Shown piece after piece: positions 6,291-11,914 of a DNA stretch of 11,914 nucleotides. A program made the position numbers and the translations under genes. Location: assembly GCA_963649295.1 (NCBI GenBank), contig CAVJHK010000055.1:1-11914 (forward strand), read 5' to 3'. The notes under the pieces are model-generated. The model saw only the letters and a list, made by a program, of their open reading frames with translations, was not told where the DNA came from and made no database searches. The stretch's first letter is position 1. Every line of letters starts with the position of its first letter. Origin of the DNA: RGIG3528 sp963649295. Lineage in GTDB: Bacteria > Bacillota > Clostridia > Lachnospirales > Lachnospiraceae.

Positions 6291-7640
6291 CTATTGATTT
6301 GACTTCATTGCCTCGATTGCCGAAATCTTTGTTGCACGGCGTGCGGGAATATATCCGGACACAACACCCACAAGCATTCCGAATACCGCTGCCGCAAAAG
6401 GAAGCCATATCGGGATAACCGAAAAGCTCGAGCCTTCAACGTCATAAACATAGCTTGTCTGCATGATTGCCGCAAAAATCGGTTCACCGTATTTGTTTAT
6501 TGCATACGAAACACCGTAGCTTAAGGCAATTCCTATAATTCCGCCGATAAGGCCGATCAGAGCCGCCTCATAAAGAAACAGTCTCCTGATATCCGTAACT
6601 CTGCACCCGAGCACCTTCATGATACCGATTTCTCTTGTGCGTTCATAAATTGACATAACCATAGTATTTGCGATATTGATTGCCGAAACAAGCATTGCGA
6701 GAGCACCGATCGCACCGAGCACAACCTGAATCATGTTTGACGTTTCCTGCAAGGGCTCAAGATATTGCATGTCGCTGTAGGTGCCGTAGCCGAGTGCCTT
6801 TATTTCTTCCTGAACCGCCGTTACGTTTTCGATATTGTCAACGTTAACATAAATCGTTGTATAAGTTTCGACAGCGGCAAGAGCCTTTTTTCTGTCCGCA
6901 ACGGTAAGCGTGCTCGTATATTCCTTCCAGATCTGCTTAAAATAATCAAGATCCATATAGCAATAGTAATTGTAATCCCAGTTGTCGGATTCCGCCATAA
7001 CGGCATAATTATCCGTTTTGGGTGTTATATTGATTTTGTATTCCTTTTTTCGCGGATTGCGTGTGTAATTGTATTCAGGAAACGTGACAACAATGCTGTC
7101 TTGCGTGAGATCAACCTCTTTTGTTTCATATTTTCTGTTTGAATAATAATAAAAATCCTTGAGCGATTCACTTGAAAAAACAATTTTGTCGTTGTCGCCT
7201 TCAGTCGGATATGTCCCGAGCGTCAGCTCCGGAAAACCGAATTCCGTAAAGGCTTCACGTCCGATTGCCTTAATCTGCGCATATGTCGAAAATTTTCCGC
7301 ATTTCAAATTTACGCTTTGCTCAATAATCGGGGCAATTGCTTTTATGTGCTCGATATTTTTAAGCTGTTCCACAAGATTGTCGTCAAGAGTCTGTTTTGT
7401 GGAGCCCGTCCAGTTGCCGTCCGAGTCATAGTTGCTTGAATACTGCTGGATCTGGATGATTGTCATGGCACCGTTTTCCATATAGGTTTCTTCAAAGGTT
7501 TTGTTTATTCCTATACCTATCGAAACCATCGATACGATTGACACGGTGCCTATCACAACACCTATGACCGTGAGGGCGGTTCGGGCTTTTCTGCGGGACA
7601 GATTCCTGATTCCCATCTTGCACAAATCCCATAAATTCAT
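6291..7640 (-). CDS. ABC transporter permease, MacB/FtsX family
   Basis: Membrane subunit of an ABC system of the mechanotransmission type (MacB, LolCE, FtsX). The 449-residue protein has a cytoplasmic N-terminal segment with RNLSRRKART, a first membrane helix (about 21-45), a large extracellular domain (about 46-300, MacB_PCD-like and rich in Tyr and Asn), then three helices (about 303-330, 351-380, 408-430). Between helices 2 and 3 lies the typical ATPase-coupling segment ERTREIGIMKVLG (333-345), and the end PARRATKISAIEAM is also typical. A GAGGA site 6 nt before the ATG and only 12 nt after the previous stop codon show co-transcription with the Ig-repeat protein and the ATPase. It probably pairs as a homodimer with that ATPase. 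Substrate unknown: peptide export, lipoprotein handling or cell-wall signalling are all possible. Confidence 0.92.
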   Translation of the reverse strand: MNLWDLCKMGIRNLSRRKARTALTVIGVVIGTVSIVSMVSIGIGINKTFEETYMENGAMTIIQIQQYSSNYDSDGNWTGSTKQTLDDNLVEQLKNIEHIKAIAPIIEQSVNLKCGKFSTYAQIKAIGREAFTEFGFPELTLGTYPTEGDNDKIVFSSESLKDFYYYSNRKYETKEVDLTQDSIVVTFPEYNYTRNPRKKEYKINITPKTDNYAVMAESDNWDYNYYCYMDLDYFKQIWKEYTSTLTVADRKKALAAVETYTTIYVNVDNIENVTAVQEEIKALGYGTYSDMQYLEPLQETSNMIQVVLGAIGALAMLVSAINIANTMVMSIYERTREIGIMKVLGCRVTDIRRLFLYEAALIGLIGGIIGIALSYGVSYAINKYGEPIFAAIMQTSYVYDVEGSSFSVIPIWLPFAAAVFGMLVGVVSGYIPARRATKISAIEAMKSNQ

Positions 7641-7652
7641 ATTCTGTCCTCA

Positions 7653-9890
7653 CTAATCATCAAATTCGTCCGTGCTCTTTTTGTTTTTCTTTTTCTTTTT
7701 GACAACAATTATCGCAACAACACCCGCAATGATTACGACTATAGCCGCAACCGCAATCTTGATTGAGGTGGGATTTATAACAGAATCCGCATCAACTGCC
7801 GTGCCGTCGTCATTTATTCCCATATTGTCATCGATGCCGTAATCAGGCGCAACAAAGCTGTCGTCAAGAAAATCGCCACTGTCCATATAGCTTGCGCTTT
7901 GCGAATCAGCAACATAAACCGTCGTCTCTGTTTCTCTTGTCACTTCGTCACCGTTTGAATCTTCCATATGAACAACAAGCTTGCACTTAACATTTCCGCT
8001 TGCAAGCGGGCGAACCGTACATTCGATATATTCCGGATTACCGGCGCTTATATTTCCCACATAATACGAATTTCCCGTAGCAAGCTCAAAGTCGCCTTCA
8101 ATCGTCACATAGACGTTATTCAGCATCGACTTGCCCATATTGTAAAATTCAAAGGAAAGCGATGTATTTTGTCCGACAACGGGCGTATCCCAGTCGCCGA
8201 CAGAAATATTTTCGCATTGTGCACGGAGAAGCTCAGATACCTGCAGCAAAATCTCATCCGTTGCCGTAACGCTGTTGCCGTTTTCCGTATTCTTTGTTTC
8301 GGCATCATATTCATATTCCATGGAAACCGATATCGGATATGCGTTTGTCGTGAGCGCCGAGCCTGCCTTCAAATTGATTGTGAGCTCGTGTTCTTGGCCG
8401 GGCTTGATTTCATCGATAAAGAACGTATTTCCGCCTGCCGTAACCGAGAAGTTTGAGCTTGTAACGGTTACCTTGATATTCTTTGCCGTTGTTTCCGAAT
8501 TTGTATTCTTAATCTTAAATGTAAAATTAAATTTGCTTGCCGCAACGATTTCCGTCAGATCGGTCGAAAAATCCGTAACCATGAGCTTTGGCTTTGAAAC
8601 CGACGCACCGTCGCCCACAGACCCTTGCACACAATTCAGAACATATACGGTTGCGCTTCCTTTAACGCTTGTTCCGTGTTTGTCTTCGCCGTCAAATGTC
8701 ATGGAAAGCAGATTGGTTCCCGAAGAAATATTTTTTCCTGCCTTATAAGTCACCGTGACATTTTTTGAATCCCACGCTTCAACATCTCCGAGCATCAGAT
8801 AGGGATCCGAGCTTATTGGTTCAAAGCCCGCCGCCGAAACATTGTCAAGAAGCAGCTTTATGTTTTTGAGATCGGTATCGCCATAATTTTGAAGTTCGAA
8901 GGTAAGCGTAACATTTTCACCCGCCTTTGGATTTTCGGGTGATTGAACAACATTTTTTACAACATAATTCGAATCCTTGGAAAATTCTTCCTTGCCTTCA
9001 ATATCAACAATTACATAATAACTTGAATCCGAATATGCGCTTCCCGAATAATCCCTGCACGTAACGGTAATCGGAAGCATAAACTTTTGTGATTTTGCTT
9101 CCGGGTCCACCTTAAAAGTAAATCGGGCATGAATGCTTTCTCCCGCTTCCGCCGTATCGACCTTTTGTTTCATAGCCGTAGTCGCCGAAATAAGCGAATC
9201 GTTGCCCGCAAGTGCAACATAAACATCATATGCGGCAAGTTCACCCGTATTTACCATATCGACCGGTATCGTAAAATATTCGCCGGCCTTTCCCGTCACC
9301 TGAGGTTCACTTGTGAGTGCAAAAAGCGGTGTGCTGCATGCCGTAACCACATCTATCGTAACCTGAAATCCGCCTGTATTTGCATATATGGGCGTTGTAT
9401 AATCGGGTTCATATCCGGACACCTTTGAATTGTAAGCCGTGATTGTATATGTATATTGACCTACCTTTGCAAGACTGCTGATATTGAGTTCATAAGTAAC
9501 CTCAACCATCTTATTGTATCTCAGTCTTACGGTACTGTAATTGTATGTGTCAACCTGCGTTACCGTAACCGAATCCACAGACACGGTATCACCCGTCGAT
9601 TTTACTATAAATACGGGGTTATCATAGTTTATCGTCCCTTCCTTAAGCAAAAATCTCTGAACGATTGTATATGACTTTCCGGCTTCGACGGTAAATCTGT
9701 CATTTCCCGATGTGAGCACCAGTTGGGAGTCCTCCTGAATTATCCTGTCTGTATCATATTTTGCATAATCCTCTGCGGATGCGGCAATTGCCGCATAAGC
9801 ACTTGCCGGATTTGTCGAAATCAGCGATGTCGAAACGGCAAGCACCGTCGCCAAAGCGACGCCTGTTATTTTCTTAAAAAAGTTTTTCAT
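7653..9890 (-). CDS. Secreted, membrane-anchored protein with repeated CARDB-like Ig domains
   Basis: 745 residues. It has a Sec signal peptide (MKNFFKKITG, then a hydrophobic stretch, likely cleaved after ASA near residue 31 or AYA near 33), a large extracellular region, an acidic Asp/Gly-rich linker (about 661-705), a C-terminal membrane helix (about 708-730) and a cytoplasmic lysine-rich tail. The extracellular part has at least four related beta-sandwich modules, starting near 193, 313, 434 and 559, each with a phrase such as 'aGe..tl.fel.N.G...l.nv.v.l', as in CARDB/COG1361 (S-layer-like) domains. There is no LPxTG motif; the anchor is the membrane helix. Its start overlaps the ATPase stop (ATGA), with an AGGAGA site inside the ATPase gene, and the permease follows 12 nt later, so it is probably a stoichiometric partner of the transporter: an adaptor, receptor or surface-exposed part. 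The family assignment is by pattern only; the exact role is not known. Confidence 0.85.
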   Translation of the reverse strand: MKNFFKKITGVALATVLAVSTSLISTNPASAYAAIAASAEDYAKYDTDRIIQEDSQLVLTSGNDRFTVEAGKSYTIVQRFLLKEGTINYDNPVFIVKSTGDTVSVDSVTVTQVDTYNYSTVRLRYNKMVEVTYELNISSLAKVGQYTYTITAYNSKVSGYEPDYTTPIYANTGGFQVTIDVVTACSTPLFALTSEPQVTGKAGEYFTIPVDMVNTGELAAYDVYVALAGNDSLISATTAMKQKVDTAEAGESIHARFTFKVDPEAKSQKFMLPITVTCRDYSGSAYSDSSYYVIVDIEGKEEFSKDSNYVVKNVVQSPENPKAGENVTLTFELQNYGDTDLKNIKLLLDNVSAAGFEPISSDPYLMLGDVEAWDSKNVTVTYKAGKNISSGTNLLSMTFDGEDKHGTSVKGSATVYVLNCVQGSVGDGASVSKPKLMVTDFSTDLTEIVAASKFNFTFKIKNTNSETTAKNIKVTVTSSNFSVTAGGNTFFIDEIKPGQEHELTINLKAGSALTTNAYPISVSMEYEYDAETKNTENGNSVTATDEILLQVSELLRAQCENISVGDWDTPVVGQNTSLSFEFYNMGKSMLNNVYVTIEGDFELATGNSYYVGNISAGNPEYIECTVRPLASGNVKCKLVVHMEDSNGDEVTRETETTVYVADSQSASYMDSGDFLDDSFVAPDYGIDDNMGINDDGTAVDADSVINPTSIKIAVAAIVVIIAGVVAIIVVKKKKKNKKSTDEFDD

Positions 9891-10612
9891 GATTCTGTCT
9901 CCTGATTGTTAATCTTTGTTTCAACTATTCTTCCGTCGGAAATCCTTATCACCCTGTCGGCATATCCGGTAAGGGACGGATCGTGAGTTACCATAACAAT
10001 TGTCTGATGATTTTCTTTTGCCATCTGTTGGATAAGCGCCATTACTTCAACCGTTGTTTTTGTGTCAAGGTTACCCGTCGGTTCATCGGCAAAAATTATT
10101 TTTGGTTTTGCAACGAACGCTCGCGCTATTCCCACACGCTGCTGCTGTCCGCCGCTCATTTCGGACGGTTTGTGCCGCATTCGCTTTTCAAGTCCTACCT
10201 TTATGAGCATCTCTTTTGCAAGGCGCTGTCTCATTTTCCTTTTGGTACGCTTAAATACCAAAGGGAGCTCAACGTTTTCCAGGGCTGTCATCGTTCCTAT
10301 CAGATTGTATGACTGGAATACGAATCCGAGACTCGACTGTCTGAAATAGGCAAGCTTGCTTTCGCTCATCTTTGTGATATTTTTGCCTCTCAAAAGTATT
10401 TCACCGGATGTTGCCTTTTCTATCCCCGCAAGAAGATTCAAAATAGTCGACTTACCCGAGCCCGACGTACCGATGAGGCAACAGAATTCTCCTTCCGGAA
10501 CGTCAAATGACACATTGTCAACGGCAACAATTTTTTCATCGCCCATCTTATAAATCTTCGTGAGATTCTTAACCTCAATCATCTTTTTTTGAGGCTTTTT
10601 GTCTTCTCCCAA
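9887..10612 (-). CDS. ABC transporter ATP-binding protein (MacB/LolD type)
   Basis: ATPase that should drive the permease encoded at the end of the operon. The 241 residues carry all nucleotide-binding motifs: Walker A GTSGSGKST (48-56), Q-loop glutamine in VFQSYNLIG (Gln100), signature MSGGQQQR (152-159), Walker B IIFADEP with Glu177, and the switch His210 in VTHD. The sequence resembles the LolD/MacB/FtsE group, matching the FtsX-type permease. The reported start is TTG, with AAAGGA 12 nt upstream. An ATG at 10582 (residue 11) begins closer to the conserved MIEVKNLTK but has no ribosome binding site of its own, so the TTG is preferred with reservation. The stop codon overlaps the next start (ATGA), implying translational coupling. 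Upstream lie a dyad and a candidate promoter. Confidence 0.93.
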   Translation of the reverse strand: MGEDKKPQKKMIEVKNLTKIYKMGDEKIVAVDNVSFDVPEGEFCCLIGTSGSGKSTILNLLAGIEKATSGEILLRGKNITKMSESKLAYFRQSSLGFVFQSYNLIGTMTALENVELPLVFKRTKRKMRQRLAKEMLIKVGLEKRMRHKPSEMSGGQQQRVGIARAFVAKPKIIFADEPTGNLDTKTTVEVMALIQQMAKENHQTIVMVTHDPSLTGYADRVIRISDGRIVETKINNQETES

Positions 10613-10644
10613 GTGTTTTTCACATCCTTTCGTTGTTTTGCATC

Positions 10645-10672
10645 TGTATATCTGTCATATATAACGAAACAA
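10645..10672 (-). promoter_or_regulatory. Candidate promoter of the ABC operon
   Basis: On the minus strand TTGTTT (10667-10672), a 16-bp spacer and TATACA (10645-10650) give a weak SigA-type promoter with a start near 10638 and a leader of about 26 nt containing the ribosome binding site. A better -35-like TTGACC (10688-10693) has no -10 box at a usable distance. The weak boxes and the overlapping dyad suggest a regulated promoter. Confidence 0.3.
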
Positions 10673-10685
10673 AAATAATTTCGTT
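10663..10685 (-). promoter_or_regulatory. Operator-like inverted repeat upstream of the ABC operon
   Basis: AACGAAA (10663-10669) and TTTCGTT (10679-10685) are perfectly complementary 7-bp arms with a 9-nt AT-rich centre, overlapping or next to the candidate -35 box. No T-run follows on the minus strand and the stem is AT-rich, so a protein-binding site is more likely than a terminator. The neighbouring kinase gene invites the idea of a two-component control site, but nothing in the window proves it. Confidence 0.45.
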
Positions 10686-10717
10686 TCGGTCAAATTAAAT
10701 TTTTTTATTTTTATCAC

Positions 10718-10768
10718 AAAAAAAGTCGCCTGCATATGTATATATACCTTTAACAAATGCAAACGACT
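10718..10768 (-). terminator. Intrinsic terminator of the hybrid kinase gene
   Basis: On the minus strand AGTCGTTTGCAT (10757-10768) pairs with ATGCAGGCGACT (10724-10735) over 12 bp, including two G-U pairs, with a 21-nt loop, followed by a run of seven T (plus-strand A-run at 10718-10724, its last base also being part of the stem). It begins 10 nt after the kinase stop codon and separates the kinase from the ABC operon. Confidence 0.85.
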
Positions 10769-10778
10769 GTAAAATCAA

Positions 10779-11914
10779 CTATAACAAATCCTTTCCCGTA
10801 AAAAGCTGTGAGTAAGGTTTTTCTATGCGTCTTGCATCATAAAGCTTTTTCTGTTTTGTAATAACCGAATAAAGCTTTTCAACCTCGATAGGCTTTGCAA
10901 GATGGTCATTCATTCCCGCATCCTTTGATGCTTTTATATCTTCCGCATATGTATTTGCGGAAAGAGCGACAATCGGAACTATTTTCGCGTCCGCACGCGA
11001 AAGATTTCTTATTCTCTTTGACGCCTCGATTCCGTCAAGTTCAGGCATCATAATGTCCATGAGAATCAAGTCGTATGTAAAAGGAATGGACTTATCAAAT
11101 CTTTTGACAGCCTCAAGTCCGTTTGCGGCAGTATCGACAATTATTCCCTTGTCCTCAAGCATGAATTTTGCTATTTCAAGATTAAGCTCATTGTCTTCGA
11201 CAAGCAGCATATGAGAGCCCTTTATATCACCCGTCATATTGTCAACGCGTTCTTCTTCGGTAATATCATAATCGGCATCTATCTCAAACGGCAGCGAAAA
11301 CGTAATCGTGGTTCCCTCTCCGAGTTCGCTTTCGGCGCTGATTTTGCCTCCCATCGCCGAAACAAGCTTTTTGACAATCGAAAGCCCGAGTCCCGTTCCT
11401 CTGTACTCGCTTCCGACGCCCGAATTTTCCTCCGTAAAAGGTTCAAAGGCCTTGGTCTCAAACTCTTTGCTCATGCCGATGCCCGAATCCTCGATTGAAA
11501 ACGTATACACGATATGTTTTTTGTCGATTATATGTTCCGACGCATCTATCGAAACACTCCCGTTATCCTTGTTGAATTTAATTGCGTTGCTGATTATGTT
11601 GTAAAATATTCTCTTTGTATAAAGTTCACAGCCGATTATCTTTGAAACCGTAATCTCGGATTTGTCAAGATATACCCTTATGTCACGTTCGGAGCCTTCA
11701 TCCCTTGCAAAAGCATATGCATCGTCAAGCACCTCCGTGATATCAAACGAATCAGTCGTAATCTCAAGCGAATTCCCCTCAAGCTTTGACATATCAAGTA
11801 TTTCATCGATAAGTGTAAGCAGATGATTTGTGCTTATCTCTATTTTTTTGATGCAGTTGCTGACTCTCACCTTGTCATCCGGATTTTTTTTGATTATTTC
11901 GACCATTCCCCTTA
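10779..11914 (-). CDS. Hybrid sensor histidine kinase/response regulator, 5' end outside the window
   Basis: Only the C-terminal part is present (377 full codons); the frame runs open to the window edge, and the Met at 11906 is an internal residue, not the start. Counting from that Met: the second half of the HisKA dimerisation helix pair (about 1-45, ending LIDEILDMSKLE), a HATPase domain with the N-box NIISNAIKFN (103-112), G1 EDSGIGM (139-145) and G2 RGTGLGLSIV (169-178), then a receiver domain (about 231-352) with EDN (237-239), the phospho-acceptor Asp284 in MDIMMP and Lys338. A 22-residue tail follows. The phosphorylated His and any sensor or membrane segments lie upstream, off the window. 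No HPt or output domain follows. It has its own terminator and is transcribed separately from the ABC operon. Signal and target are unknown. Confidence 0.93.
   Translation of the reverse strand, partial: RGMVEIIKKNPDDKVRVSNCIKKIEISTNHLLTLIDEILDMSKLEGNSLEITTDSFDITEVLDDAYAFARDEGSERDIRVYLDKSEITVSKIIGCELYTKRIFYNIISNAIKFNKDNGSVSIDASEHIIDKKHIVYTFSIEDSGIGMSKEFETKAFEPFTEENSGVGSEYRGTGLGLSIVKKLVSAMGGKISAESELGEGTTITFSLPFEIDADYDITEEERVDNMTGDIKGSHMLLVEDNELNLEIAKFMLEDKGIIVDTAANGLEAVKRFDKSIPFTYDLILMDIMMPELDGIEASKRIRNLSRADAKIVPIVALSANTYAEDIKASKDAGMNDHLAKPIEVEKLYSVITKQKKLYDARRIEKPYSQLFTGKDLL

Overview
The window looks like a chromosomal segment of a Gram-positive anaerobe of the class Clostridia, most likely a Lachnospiraceae relative. 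The evidence is the tig-clpP-clpX gene order, the style of the proteins (ClpP without a propeptide, a GlmM of 447 residues, a hybrid histidine kinase of the type common in that family) and the AAGGAG-like ribosome binding sites. The family assignment is inference from protein resemblance, not a search. All nine genes are on the minus strand, so transcription runs from high to low coordinates. No rRNA, tRNA, CRISPR array, transposon or phage gene was seen.

Right end (10779-11914): the C-terminal part of a hybrid histidine kinase (end of HisKA, HATPase, receiver domain), cut by the window edge and closed by a strong intrinsic terminator at 10718-10768. Next is a three-gene operon, 10612 down to 6291: an ABC ATPase, a 745-residue secreted and membrane-anchored protein with repeated Ig-like (CARDB-like) modules, and a MacB/FtsX-type permease. 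The first two genes overlap by ATGA, and the second and third are 12 nt apart. They probably form one cell-envelope complex in which the Ig-repeat protein takes the place usually held by an HlyD-type adaptor. The operon ends at an intrinsic terminator at 6165-6195.

Middle (4813-6084): a six-helix membrane diguanylate cyclase (GGEEF), with a clear extended -10 promoter, a palindrome just upstream of the -35, and a leader of about 100 nt that can form competing hairpins.

Left end (3-4752): glmM (entry to peptidoglycan precursor synthesis), tig (ribosome-bound chaperone), clpP and clpX (ATP-dependent protease). No strong terminator was seen between the cyclase and clpX, so the cyclase promoter could feed these housekeeping genes; tig and clpP also have candidate promoters of their own. 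A perfect 9-bp inverted repeat lies in front of clpP, and a 10-bp piece of it recurs at the cyclase transcription start.

The genes themselves belong to recognised families. The less ordinary points are the composition of the ABC operon, the cyclase placed upstream of glmM, and several operator-like dyads in the intergenic regions.
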